From JAITMY01 sp031549685 (lineage in GTDB: Bacteria > Bacteroidota > Bacteroidia > Bacteroidales > UBA932): a stretch of 19,009 bases of DNA. A model generated the notes under the pieces. It ran no database searches. It was given only the letters and a program-made list of their open reading frames with translations, and was not told where the DNA came from. Below are positions 5,310 through 13,390 of the stretch, piece after piece. Location of the stretch: contig JAVBPG010000048.1 in assembly GCA_031549685.1 (NCBI GenBank), forward strand, positions 1-19,009. Reading direction: 5' to 3'. Each line of letters begins with the position of its first letter. The stretch's first letter is position 1. Made by a program: the position numbers and the translations under genes.

Positions 5310-8144
5310 ATGTCGCAAGCAGAAAATACGATTAGATTAAACAAGGTAACCCGGGAATTTAGCTTGGGTTTGAACTCCATTGTGGAGTTCTTGGCAAAAA
5401 AGGGAATTGCCGTGGAGGCCAACCCCAACGCCAAAATATCGGAGGAGGCCTACGCGATGGTAGCCAAAGAGTTTGGCAACGAGCAGAGCATCAAAGATAA
5501 GGAGGCGGCCAAAAAGGTGGTGCAGAAAAAACCGAAGGAGGTGGAAGAAGAGCTGCCCATCGAAAAGGAGCTGATTATAAAAAATGTTGATGCCACCGTT
5601 TTTGTTCCCGAAAAACCAGTGGTTGCCGGGCCAAAAGTGCTGGACAAAATTGACCTCGACGCCATATCGGGTAAAAAGCCCAAGGCAAAGCCCGAACCGG
5701 TTGAGGAGCCAAAGCCGAAAGCAGAGGTTAAGCAGGAGAAAAGCGAAGCGCTGGAGCAACCCGTGAAGCCGGAGAAGGCTCCTAAGGCAGAGAAAAAAGA
5801 GGTGGAAACGATTGCCACCACTGTGCCCGAAATTGCAGGCCCCAAGGTGCTGGACAAAATAGATTTGAACGCGCTGAAAAAGCCGAAGAAAAAAACAGCG
5901 AAAAAGGAAGAAGAGGCCCCGGTGGCACCCAGGCCTGCTGCGCCCAAAGTTGAGGCAGCACCTGCTCCGGAGGAAAAAGTTGAGGCGCCTATTGCAAAAA
6001 AGGAAATTGAGTTTATACCCACCCAGGTTGAGCAGCTTACCGGCCCCAAGGTAATGGGCACCATTGACCTCAAGCAGTTCAAGAAGGAGGATGTTGCGGC
6101 GGGTGGCCGCCGGGGCAAGCGCGAGCGCATAAAGAAGGGCGCCGTGGATGTGGTAAAGGAGGGCAAAGAGGTTACCAAGGAGCACGAGAAGCGGAAGAAG
6201 GAGGAGAAAAAAGCCAAGGGAAAACGCCCCTTCCACCAGGAGGTAGCCGCCGAGGAGGTGGATAAGCAAATAAAGGATACGCTGGCCAAGATGCTCGAAA
6301 AGGGCACCAAGCACAAGGGTGCCGCCAAGCGCCGGCACGACAAGCGCGAGGCCATTAGCCAGCGCATGCAGGAGGAGCAGGAAATGCAGGAGCAGGAGCG
6401 CCAAATTCTCAAGCTCTCCGAGTTTGTTACCGCCAACGATTTGGCCAAAATGATGGACATTTCGGTAAACGAGGTAATAGCTGCCTGCATGGACTTGGGG
6501 CTCATGGTTTCAATAAATCAACGCCTTGATGCTGAGGCGATTGCGCTGATTGTGGAGAACTTCGGTCGTCAGGTAGAGTTTGTTACCGGCGACACCGAAG
6601 GCGCCATTGAGCAGGAGGAAGACAAGCCCGAGGAGTTGGTGTCGCGCCCGCCCATTGTAACCGTAATGGGACACGTTGACCACGGTAAAACATCGCTGCT
6701 CGACAGCATTCGCAACGCCAACGTTATTGCCGGCGAGGCCGGAGGTATTACGCAGCACATCGGTGCCTACCACGTGGAGCTCGATGGAGGCCGCATGATT
6801 ACCTTCCTCGATACGCCCGGTCACGAGGCCTTTACCGCCATGCGTGCGCGCGGCGCCAAGGTTACCGACGTAACCATCATTGTTGTTGCAGCCGACGATA
6901 GCGTGATGCCGCAAACCGTGGAGGCCATTAACCACGCGGTAGCAGCAGGCGTGCCCATGATTTTTGCCATAAATAAAATTGATAAAGCCGGAGCTAACCC
7001 CGATAAAATTCGCGAGCAGCTGTCGGCGATGAACTACCTGGTGGAGGATTGGGGCGGAAAGTATCAGGTGCAGGAAATTGCCGCCAAAAGCGGCTTGAAC
7101 ATTGATAAGCTGCTGGAAAAGGTACTGCTCGAAGCTGATATGCTTGAGCTTAAAGCTAACCCCAATAAGCGCGCCAGTGGTTCTATCATCGAGTCGTTGC
7201 TGGACAAGGGCCGCGGCTACGTTTCGCGCATGCTGGTACACAGCGGCACGCTGCGCATGGGCGATCTCATACTTTCGGGTACGTTTACAGGCCGTGTAAA
7301 AGCCATGTACAACGAACGCGGACAAAAAATTAAGGAGGCCGGCCCGTCGATGCCCGTTGAAATTTTGGGCTTGAACGGTGCTCCCACAGCCGGCGAAACC
7401 TTCAACGTAATGGCCGATGAGCGCGAGGCGCGCGATATTGCCAACAAGCGCGAGCAGCTCAAGCGCGAGCAGGGGTTGCGTACGCAAAAGCACATTACGC
7501 TCGACGAAATCGGTCGCCGCCTGGCCATAGGTTCGTTCAAGGAACTCAACATTATTGTAAAGGGCGACGTGGATGGTTCGGTAGAAGCCTTGACCGACTC
7601 GCTGCTCAAGCTTTCCACCGAGCAGGTGCAGCTCAACGTAATTCACAAGGCGGTGGGCGCCATTTCCGAGAGCGACGTGCACCTGGCTGCCGCCTCCGAG
7701 GCCATTATCGTGGGCTTCCAGGTTCGCCCGTCGGCGGCTACACGTAAGCTGGCCGAGCAGGAGCAAATCGAAATCCGCACCTACTCCATCATCTACGATG
7801 CCATTGAGGAAATTAAGGATGCCATTGCCGGTATGCACGCCCCCGAATTCAGGGAGGAGGTGGTTTGCTCGGTGGAGGTACAGCAGGTATTCAAGGTTAC
7901 CAAGGTGGGTACCGTGGCCGGATGTATCGTGCGTGAGGGTAAAATTACCCGCAACACCAAGGTGCGCTTAATCCGCGACGGCATTGTGATACACCAGGGC
8001 GAGCTGGCCTCGCTCAAGCGCTTTAAGGACGATGTAAAGGAGGTGGGCACCAACTTTGAGTGCGGCCTCAACCTTGCCAACTTCAACGATATTAAGGAGG
8101 GCGATATAATTGAAGGCTACGAAAGCGTGCAGGTAAAAAAATAG
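5310..8144 (+). CDS. infB: Translation initiation factor IF-2
   Basis: GTPase that brings initiator fMet-tRNA to the 30S subunit and promotes 70S joining. I chose the ATG at 5310 (944 residues, MSQAENTIRLNKVTREF) over an in-frame TTG two codons earlier, since Bacteroidetes IF-2 starts with this IRLNKVTRE segment. Layout: small N-terminal helical domain (about 8-55); a long, charged Lys/Glu/Pro/Ala-rich linker (about 60-380) with three GPKV..IDL motifs at about 107, 177 and 245; a second IF2_N-like domain (about 370-425, LSEFVTANDLAKMMDI); a G domain with GHVDHGKT (454-461), DTPGHEAF (501-508) and NKID (555-558); then domains II, III and IV. The catalytic His in DTPGH is intact, unlike in the EF-G2 of this window. 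It is the last gene of the operon, closed by a strong terminator. Confidence 0.96.
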   Translation: MSQAENTIRLNKVTREFSLGLNSIVEFLAKKGIAVEANPNAKISEEAYAMVAKEFGNEQSIKDKEAAKKVVQKKPKEVEEELPIEKELIIKNVDATVFVPEKPVVAGPKVLDKIDLDAISGKKPKAKPEPVEEPKPKAEVKQEKSEALEQPVKPEKAPKAEKKEVETIATTVPEIAGPKVLDKIDLNALKKPKKKTAKKEEEAPVAPRPAAPKVEAAPAPEEKVEAPIAKKEIEFIPTQVEQLTGPKVMGTIDLKQFKKEDVAAGGRRGKRERIKKGAVDVVKEGKEVTKEHEKRKKEEKKAKGKRPFHQEVAAEEVDKQIKDTLAKMLEKGTKHKGAAKRRHDKREAISQRMQEEQEMQEQERQILKLSEFVTANDLAKMMDISVNEVIAACMDLGLMVSINQRLDAEAIALIVENFGRQVEFVTGDTEGAIEQEEDKPEELVSRPPIVTVMGHVDHGKTSLLDSIRNANVIAGEAGGITQHIGAYHVELDGGRMITFLDTPGHEAFTAMRARGAKVTDVTIIVVAADDSVMPQTVEAINHAVAAGVPMIFAINKIDKAGANPDKIREQLSAMNYLVEDWGGKYQVQEIAAKSGLNIDKLLEKVLLEADMLELKANPNKRASGSIIESLLDKGRGYVSRMLVHSGTLRMGDLILSGTFTGRVKAMYNERGQKIKEAGPSMPVEILGLNGAPTAGETFNVMADEREARDIANKREQLKREQGLRTQKHITLDEIGRRLAIGSFKELNIIVKGDVDGSVEALTDSLLKLSTEQVQLNVIHKAVGAISESDVHLAAASEAIIVGFQVRPSAATRKLAEQEQIEIRTYSIIYDAIEEIKDAIAGMHAPEFREEVVCSVEVQQVFKVTKVGTVAGCIVREGKITRNTKVRLIRDGIVIHQGELASLKRFKDDVKEVGTNFECGLNLANFNDIKEGDIIEGYESVQVKK

Positions 8145-8167
8145 CGCGCTACGAGTAGCGTAAAAGG

Positions 8168-8206
8168 AAAAAATCCGGACTCAAGCTTGAGTCCGGATTT
8201 TTTTTT
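8168..8206. terminator. Bidirectional intrinsic terminator between infB and the convergent gene
   Basis: The 36-bp stretch 8168-8203 is a perfect palindrome (AAAAAATCCGGACTCAAG and its complement) with the T-run continuing to 8206. It serves infB on the plus strand and, with its A-run, the convergent gene ending at 8222 on the minus strand. Confidence 0.9.
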
Positions 8207-8221
8207 GGGGGGGAGAGAGAA

Positions 8222-10447
8222 TTACTGTTTTACGACTTGTTTTACGATAGCTCCGCGGCTGTTTTTGATTTTTATCAGCAGCGTACCCGGCGTGCACCCC
8301 GATACGTCAAGGGTAAAGGTTGGCGTATCGAAACGTTGAACTTGATGCGCTTGTCCGGTAATACCGAGCACCGTTACCTCAACCGGTAAAACAGCACCAT
8401 CGTCAAGACGAACGGTAAGCGTATTCTGGGTAGGATTGGGATATAGGGCTGCCACCAGATCATAAGCATTAGCATCTACAGCTGTTGGCGTGCCGCTAAC
8501 GATTACTGCGCAGGGCGCCGTGTGGTTCCCGTCCGCGGTGGTAACGGATATTACCGCTGTTCCTGCTGCCACGGCTGTAACCAGCCCGTTGCTTACGGTG
8601 GCTACGCCGGTGTTGTTGCTGCTCCACGCTACATTTTGGTTGGTGGCGTTTGATGGCGCAACGGTTGCCGTCAGCAGCTCCGTTTGTCCCACGGCTAAGG
8701 TTGTTGCCGCTTTATTTAGGCCAACTCCGGTAACGGCAACGCTGTTGGTTTGCACGGTCGTTGTACAGCGCGCCACAAAGCTTCCGTCCGCAGTGGTAAC
8801 GGATATTACCGCTGTTCCTGCCGCCACGGCCGTAACCAGTCCGTTGCTTACGGTGGCTACGCCGGTGTTGTTGCTGCTCCATGTTACATTCTTATTGGTG
8901 GCGTTTGATGGCGCTACGGTTGCCGTCAGCAGCTCCGTTTGCCCCACGGCCAAGGTTGTTGCCGCTTTATTAAGCGTAACACCCGTAACGGCGGTTGAAC
9001 CTCCCCCTGTATTGGCGAAGCGCAATGTAATGCTTATGGGTGTGTGATCGGAGGTGGTGGATTTGTAATTTGTAATGGTTCCGGTAGCCGTCGCCTCCCT
9101 TGCAGTGCTGCTACTTACGTAGTTGTCAAACAGTTCATTTGAAATAATAATGTTGTCGATTGATGGGCTTGCGTAGTAGGGGTCTACTAAATCGCTGGTT
9201 AAGCCCCTGTAGCTGGTGGCATCATCCATAAAATTTTTGTATGGAGAAATACCGGATAAGCCTCCGCAATCTTCACATTGCGTTCCCTCCAAATAATCAT
9301 TAAAATCACCCAAAAAAACAACTCGCCTTGTATTGTATGCGCTGCCGTCGAGTATGGTTTTTAGTGCCACCGATGCGCCGGTACGACGGTTGTAGCTCGT
9401 TTCATCTCCCATTGCTTTAGCGTGTATGTTGACAAATGAAACGGGAACCTGCACGCTGCCTACCCAAAAATTTACATTGTATAGGGCCGGATAGCGGCCG
9501 CCCGACCAGTTATAGCTGTAAGTATTTCCATTGTAGGAGTCCCCGCTACTCATAAGCGAGCCGTTGAGGAGCTGCATCTTTGCTTTTTTGTAAATAATCC
9601 CCTGATTTTGCTGGCAGCTACTAGCGTTCCAGGGTGCTATGCTACCTGCCCACTCGCTGCCAAGCCGCCGCACGAGCGTATCAATGGTAGCGTATGTGCC
9701 GCTTGTACCTACCTCCTGCAACGCTACGAGGTCGGAGTTCATTGCCCTTATGACCGCAACCACATTATTTATTTGTAGCTCCGTATCGCTTGGGCCATTG
9801 CTTGAGCAGCTGAGCCACTCCACATTCCATGTTGTAATTTTGAAATCAACAGCTCCGTCGGGAGGCGTGATGGAGGTTGTGCCGAAAACGCTGACATTTT
9901 TAACTTCCCACGTAGCGCTTTGGGTATCATCGCAAATGTACTTGAATGCTATTCGCGTGGTGGCGGATTTTGCGGAGGCGGGAATAGCAAGCTCTCCCGA
10001 AGATACAAATCCCCAAGAGCTTGTTCCATGATTTACTCCCGTAACCTCTACCCATGTAGTAGTTAATACGCTGCCCGTGTAGTTGGCCGTAGCAAACACT
10101 TTGTACCAGCCCTCCGATATTCCCACGCTTATAGAGCCTGCGGGACCCCTTGCATGATCAAAAGATAATTTTAGGTTGTCCATACCGGACAAATCCATTG
10201 CCGGACTGATGAGCCAATCCTCATTTTCGTTGCTCTTGCTGTTTGCAAAGCCGCTTATCATTGCTCCGTACAGCGAGCTAAAGTGCCAACTTTGGTCGCC
10301 CCTGACGCTCACGGTAGTAAAGGTGTTAAAGCTTTCTTGCGTTAGGAAAGATTCGTTGAGAACCAGCGTTTGCGCCTTTGCAGTGCTTGATATCGCAGTA
10401 AGGCTTACAGCAAGGAGCAAGTTGACAAGAATATTTATCCTTTTCAT
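8222..10447 (-). CDS. Secreted endonuclease/exonuclease/phosphatase-family protein with BIG2 repeats and T9SS sorting domain
   Basis: Predicted exported hydrolase, probably a nuclease or phosphodiesterase, released or surface-attached by type IX secretion. I chose the ATG at 10447 (741 residues) because MKRINILVNLLLAVSLTAIS...AKAQ is a good signal peptide; an ATG at 10492 would add 15 odd residues. Order: signal peptide (1-26); a beta-sandwich like cleaved-adhesin/choice-of-anchor domains (about 30-190, DWLISPAMDLSGMDNLKLSFDH); the EEP domain (about 200-475) with WNVEW (207-211), LQEV (243-246), NIHAKA, GDFND (380-384), IDNII and SDHTPI (466-471), so the metal-binding and catalytic residues are all present; two BIG2 Ig-like domains (about 482-645); and a C-terminal sorting domain (YPNPTQNTLTV ... 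IVKQVVKQ). The substrate cannot be told: extracellular DNA, phospholipid or phosphorylated compounds are all possible. Single gene, convergent with infB. Confidence 0.87.
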   Translation of the reverse strand: MKRINILVNLLLAVSLTAISSTAKAQTLVLNESFLTQESFNTFTTVSVRGDQSWHFSSLYGAMISGFANSKSNENEDWLISPAMDLSGMDNLKLSFDHARGPAGSISVGISEGWYKVFATANYTGSVLTTTWVEVTGVNHGTSSWGFVSSGELAIPASAKSATTRIAFKYICDDTQSATWEVKNVSVFGTTSITPPDGAVDFKITTWNVEWLSCSSNGPSDTELQINNVVAVIRAMNSDLVALQEVGTSGTYATIDTLVRRLGSEWAGSIAPWNASSCQQNQGIIYKKAKMQLLNGSLMSSGDSYNGNTYSYNWSGGRYPALYNVNFWVGSVQVPVSFVNIHAKAMGDETSYNRRTGASVALKTILDGSAYNTRRVVFLGDFNDYLEGTQCEDCGGLSGISPYKNFMDDATSYRGLTSDLVDPYYASPSIDNIIISNELFDNYVSSSTAREATATGTITNYKSTTSDHTPISITLRFANTGGGSTAVTGVTLNKAATTLAVGQTELLTATVAPSNATNKNVTWSSNNTGVATVSNGLVTAVAAGTAVISVTTADGSFVARCTTTVQTNSVAVTGVGLNKAATTLAVGQTELLTATVAPSNATNQNVAWSSNNTGVATVSNGLVTAVAAGTAVISVTTADGNHTAPCAVIVSGTPTAVDANAYDLVAALYPNPTQNTLTVRLDDGAVLPVEVTVLGITGQAHQVQRFDTPTFTLDVSGCTPGTLLIKIKNSRGAIVKQVVKQ
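8529..8972 (-). repeat. Tandem near-identical BIG2-coding repeat, period 255 bp
   Basis: Two 189-bp blocks, 8529-8717 and 8784-8972, are nearly identical at DNA level and 255 bp (85 codons) apart. They encode the two Ig-like domains (LNKAATTLAVGQTELLTATV, then VAPSNATN...). Identity at most wobble positions points to recent duplication or gene conversion. Confidence 0.9.
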
Positions 10448-10468
10448 AGCGTAAATTATTTTATGGCT

Positions 10469-10476
10469 GAAAGATA
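10469..10476 (-). promoter_or_regulatory. Possible -7 box for the secreted EEP protein
   Basis: Minus-strand TATCTTTC is one mismatch from TAnnTTTG and lies 21 nt upstream of the chosen ATG at 10447. A transcript starting near 10463 would exclude the alternative ATG at 10492, supporting the shorter start. No -33 TTTG is seen. Confidence 0.4.
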
Positions 10477-10714
10477 CAAAATATTTTTTCAACGATTTTG
10501 AGATGCTCCTATCCTCTTTGTTTCACTACCTACCCAAAAACAATCAATTATTTGTATATAAACGCGTTACGAATATCGATTAATCTAAGAAATCTTTTTC
10601 TCCTTTGTCCCTGTCCTCTCTTCGGCCTGCAATCGCTTGTAAGGCATTGTCCTCCCGCCCTGTTTTTACAACACAAAATAACACAGTCTATTAGCATGGT
10701 TCAAAAACAATCTG
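10477..10714. other. Divergent intergenic region without further recognised features
   Basis: Between the minus-strand EEP gene and the sigma-54 activator (10448-10772 in all) I see only the two candidate promoter boxes reported separately. The middle is AT-rich and has no hairpin, RNA gene or convincing reading frame. Confidence 0.4.
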
Positions 10715-10722
10715 TAAATTTG
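10715..10722 (+). promoter_or_regulatory. -7 box for the sigma-54 activator gene
   Basis: TAAATTTG is an exact TAnnTTTG match, giving a predicted start near 10729 and a leader of about 44 nt before the ATG at 10773. The -33 element is poor. Confidence 0.5.
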
Positions 10723-10772
10723 TCATGTTTTCATGCCAAACCATTATTGGTATTGGCTTATATAGCAGATAA

Positions 10773-11990
10773 ATGGATATTCAGCAAATAAAGCAGCGCT
10801 TTGGAATCATAGGCAGCAACCCAGCCTTGCTCCGCGCGCTGGACATAGCCGCGCAGGTGGCGCCCACCGATTTGTCGGTGCTCATTACCGGCGAGAGCGG
10901 CGTGGGCAAGGAGGTTTTTCCGCAGGTAATTCACCAAAACGGCGCGCGCAAGCACGGTGCCTACTTTGCCGTAAACTGCGGCGCCATCCCCGAGGGCACC
11001 ATCGACTCCGAGCTCTTTGGCCACGAAAAAGGCTCGTTTACCGGAGCGCACGAAACGCGCCGCGGCTACTTTGAGGTGGCTGACGGCGGCACGCTTTTTT
11101 TAGATGAGGTGGCGGAGCTACCGCTGTCCACGCAGGTGCGCCTGCTGCGCGTGCTGGAAACGGGGGAGTTTCTGAAGGTAGGCTCATCGAAGGTGCAGAA
11201 AACCAACGTGCGCGTGGTGGCCGCCACTAACGTAAACCTGCAGCAGGCCATCCAGAGCGGCAAGTTCCGTGAGGACTTGTACTACCGCCTCAACACCGTG
11301 CCCATCAGCGTTCCGCCGCTGCGCGACCGTAAGGAGGATATTGCCTTGCTGTTCCGGAAATTCGCCGCCGACTTTGCCGAAAAGTACAAAATGCCCGCCG
11401 TGCAGCTCACGCCTGAGGCGCGTGGCGTGCTCGAGAATTACTCGTGGCCGGGCAATGTCCGCCAGCTCAAAAATCTTACCGAGCAAATTTCCATTATCGA
11501 ATCGGAGCGGCAAATTTCGGCGGAAACATTGCGATCGTATTTGCCCGAAGCGAATTTGCTACCCGTTGTTTACAACAAGGGTGGCGCGCTGCTGAGCGGT
11601 GTCGATAGCAAAGATTTTTCGTCGGAGCGCGAGATTCTGTACAAAATTTTGTTCGACATGAAGAGCGATGTGAACGAGCTGAAAAAATCGGTAAGCATGC
11701 TCATGCAGGGCGGCGCGGTGCACGACATAAGCCCGATGGTCGCCCCGCACTTCCCCGATATTTCGCACGCCACGCCGCCGCACACGGTAACCATACGGCA
11801 CGGCTCAAACCCCGATGTGGTGGAGGCCAGCGAGCTGGAGGACGAGTCACTCTCGCTCAACGACAAGGAGCTGGAGCTGATGAAAAAGGCGCTGGAAAAG
11901 CATCGCGGCAAGCGCAAGCTGGCGGCGCAGGAGCTCGGCATTTCGGAGCGCACGCTGTACCGGAAAATAAAGGAGTATAACTTGGAGTAG
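10773..11990 (+). CDS. Sigma-54-dependent transcriptional activator, AAA+ and Fis-type HTH, no receiver domain
   Basis: ATP-driven activator of RpoN-dependent promoters; 405 residues. The AAA+ domain starts almost at the N terminus (about 10-245): Walker A GESGVGKE (40-47), the sigma-54-contacting loop as GSFTGA (87-92, usual GAFTGA), Walker B GGTLFLDE (105-112), the FREDLYYRLN segment and the sensor II region WPGNVRQLKNL. A variable linker (about 265-360) has a short charged helix (DMKSDVNELKKSVSMLM). The C terminus (about 365-405) is a Fis-type HTH, ending KLAAQELGISERTLYRKIKE. There is no receiver or sensory domain, so control must come through expression, oligomer state or a partner. In Bacteroidetes this protein is typically next to lptE and secG, as here, suggesting a conserved envelope-related role (inference). 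Confidence 0.93.
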   Translation: MDIQQIKQRFGIIGSNPALLRALDIAAQVAPTDLSVLITGESGVGKEVFPQVIHQNGARKHGAYFAVNCGAIPEGTIDSELFGHEKGSFTGAHETRRGYFEVADGGTLFLDEVAELPLSTQVRLLRVLETGEFLKVGSSKVQKTNVRVVAATNVNLQQAIQSGKFREDLYYRLNTVPISVPPLRDRKEDIALLFRKFAADFAEKYKMPAVQLTPEARGVLENYSWPGNVRQLKNLTEQISIIESERQISAETLRSYLPEANLLPVVYNKGGALLSGVDSKDFSSEREILYKILFDMKSDVNELKKSVSMLMQGGAVHDISPMVAPHFPDISHATPPHTVTIRHGSNPDVVEASELEDESLSLNDKELELMKKALEKHRGKRKLAAQELGISERTLYRKIKEYNLE

Positions 11991-12003
11991 AAAGAGATAA
12001 ACG

Positions 12004-12109
12004 GATAAAACGCTTCGCGATAAAAGCTCGCTGCACTCGCGATAAATTTATCCGCCGCAGTTTTTATCTTTTTATCGCGCGAAGCGCAATTTATCGCGAA
12101 GCGTTTATC
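12004..12109. repeat. Long imperfect inverted repeat between sigma-54 gene and lptE
   Basis: GATAAAACGCTTCGCGATAAA (12004-12024) pairs with TTTATCGCGAAGCGTTTATC (12090-12109), differing by one extra A. The interior repeats parts of the same words (CTCGCGATAAATTTATCCG, TTTTATCGCGCGAAGCG), so several alternative hairpins are possible. It fills almost all of the 129-nt gap and would be transcribed if the genes are cotranscribed. REP-like element or processing/attenuation hairpin. Confidence 0.65.
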
Positions 12110-12119
12110 GAATTTAAGC

Positions 12120-12626
12120 ATGAAAAAATTTTTTACATACACCCTGATTTTGCTCGTGGCGGTTTCGGCCTCGTGCAGCCTCAAGTATTCGTTTTCGGGA
12201 GCCTCCATTTCGCCCGATGCCAAAACGTTTAGCGTAGCGTTTTTTCCTAACATGGCCCCGCTGGTAAACCCCACGCTGAGCGCCAGCTTTACGGAGGCCA
12301 TGAAGCTGAAGTTCATAACCGGAACGCGCCTATCGCAAACCGATGAGGACGGCGACCTAAGTTTTGAGGGTGAAATAACGGGATACCACGTTGCTCCACA
12401 GGCTATTACTGCTGGAGAGGTGGCCGCCTTGAACCGCCTTACCATTACCGTTCACGTAAAGTTTGTAAACAAGATTGACCCATCGCAGAATTTCGACAAG
12501 TCGTTTTCGCAGTTTGAAGATTACGACAGCCAAAAAGATTTGGCCTCGGTGGAGGCGGGTTTGGTTGAAGCGGTAACCCAAAAGTTGATAGAGGATATTT
12601 TCAACGCCTCGGTGGCGAATTGGTAA
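12120..12626 (+). CDS. lptE: LPS assembly lipoprotein LptE family protein
   Basis: Outer-membrane lipoprotein that plugs LptD and helps insert lipopolysaccharide into the outer leaflet. The 168 residues start with a lipoprotein signal peptide (MKKFFTYTLILLVAVSASC); the lipobox is SASC, with acylated Cys19. The mature part matches the Bacteroidetes LptE-like pattern: an early YSFSGASI segment, FPN (residues 42-44), an amphipathic SFTEAMKLKFITGTRL helix, a GDLSFEGEITGY strand and a C-terminal helix (VEAVTQKLIEDIFNASVANW). The neighbours, a sigma-54 activator upstream and secG downstream, are the usual ones in this phylum. The assignment rests on pattern and context rather than catalytic residues, since the family is divergent. 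Confidence 0.87.
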   Translation: MKKFFTYTLILLVAVSASCSLKYSFSGASISPDAKTFSVAFFPNMAPLVNPTLSASFTEAMKLKFITGTRLSQTDEDGDLSFEGEITGYHVAPQAITAGEVAALNRLTITVHVKFVNKIDPSQNFDKSFSQFEDYDSQKDLASVEAGLVEAVTQKLIEDIFNASVANW

Positions 12627-12644
12627 AATGGTTCTGACCCGCTT

Positions 12645-12706
12645 TGTCATCCCGAACCTGATTCGGGATATCCCGAGGAGATTGCGGGTCAGGCCCGCAA
12701 TGGCAT
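12645..12706. repeat. Dispersed intergenic palindromic repeat, copy after lptE
   Basis: TGTCATCCCGAACCTGATTC, then GGGATATCCCGAGGAGATTG, then CGGGTCAGGCCCGCAATGGCA. It contains hairpins TCCCGAA/TTCGGGA and ATTGCGGG/CCCGCAAT. It has the same family layout as 5174-5261 and lies 19 nt past the lptE stop, so it may double as a transcript 3' end hairpin. Confidence 0.65.
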
Positions 12707-12734
12707 AGCTGAATTTTTAATTTTTTGAATTGAC

Positions 12735-13265
12735 ATGACAGCAGGAGAGCTACAAAAAATCCTTCCCGCGGCAAAGGAAATTTCGGAAGAGCAAATGAGC
12801 TCGGTGGAGGAAATGGTGGATGAGCTGCCGTGGTTTGCATGCGGCCAGCTGCTGCTGCTCAAAGCCATGAAGCAGCTTCACCATCCGTTTTTTGATACGC
12901 GCCTGACCTTCGCGTCGCTTTACGCCACCAACCGCCACCGGCTTGAGCGCTACCTGCGCGATGCTGCGCCGGCCGGCAGCGCCGCAAAAGAGGAAGCGCC
13001 CTTGGCCGTCCCCGCCGATAGCGATGGCTTTGAGCTGGTAGCCGAGGAGGATGCTACGCCGCAGGTTGTGCCTCAAAAAACGGCGCAGGTAAAGCGAAAA
13101 ATGTACATTAACGAGTACCTGCTCAGGGAGCAGCGGGCGGCATCGCTGGCCAGGGCCAGCAGAGTGGAGCAGGCAGCGCCGGCCCCCGAAAACAGGGACG
13201 AGGCCCCGCAAAACGACTCCGGAGAATTCTATCTGTCGTTGGAAGAGATAGATGGGGCAAAGTAG
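12735..13265 (+). CDS. Hypothetical protein, conserved context between lptE and secG
   Basis: Function not recognised. It encodes 176 residues, no signal peptide or membrane segment, so probably cytoplasmic. Residues 1-80 look like a compact helical domain (VDELPWFACGQLLLLKAMKQ, then HHPFFDTRLTFASLYATNRH); the pattern, in which an acidic helix with a P-W/Y-F motif precedes LLLLK and later RL..AS.YA.....L, recurs in the short proteins found at this place in other Bacteroidetes. Residues 85-176 are low-complexity Ala/Glu/Pro-rich and probably disordered, with one basic segment (KRKMYINEYLLREQRAASLA, about 116-135) that may form a helix. It ends 125 nt before secG, which has its own promoter, so cotranscription is with lptE if at all. 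Confidence 0.8.
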   Translation: MTAGELQKILPAAKEISEEQMSSVEEMVDELPWFACGQLLLLKAMKQLHHPFFDTRLTFASLYATNRHRLERYLRDAAPAGSAAKEEAPLAVPADSDGFELVAEEDATPQVVPQKTAQVKRKMYINEYLLREQRAASLARASRVEQAAPAPENRDEAPQNDSGEFYLSLEEIDGAK

Positions 13266-13280
13266 GATTAAGCGGCTAAG

Positions 13281-13312
13281 TTTGCTTTATACAAAAAAAA
13301 GAGCTTACTTTG
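13281..13312 (+). promoter_or_regulatory. Promoter for secG
   Basis: TTTG (13281-13284), 20 nt, TTACTTTG (13305-13312): one mismatch from TAnnTTTG with good spacing. The predicted start near 13318 leaves a leader of about 70 nt before the secG ATG at 13391. Confidence 0.55.
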
Positions 13313-13390
13313 CAACCCAAAATTGTGAGCAGGCCCGTATGCCGTGCCGACAATGATGTAAAAAACAGCCAACACAAATTGTAAACCAAT

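Noticed and set aside
6510..7838. Long antisense frame opposite infB (442 codons)
   Set aside because: Same reason: the plus strand is unambiguous IF-2 with all GTPase motifs, and the antisense product is compositional.
8529..8972. CRISPR-like or mobile repeat
   Set aside because: The repeat is in frame, encodes two Ig-like domains and has an 85-codon period; it is a protein domain duplication.
8490..9047. Plus-strand frame of 185 codons with hydrophobic repeats
   Set aside because: It is the antisense of the Ig-repeat coding region; its repetitiveness is inherited from the true gene.
10448..10492. Upstream ATG at 10492 for the secreted EEP protein
   Set aside because: It would put 15 residues in front of a well-formed signal peptide, and it precedes the likely -7 box at 10469-10476.
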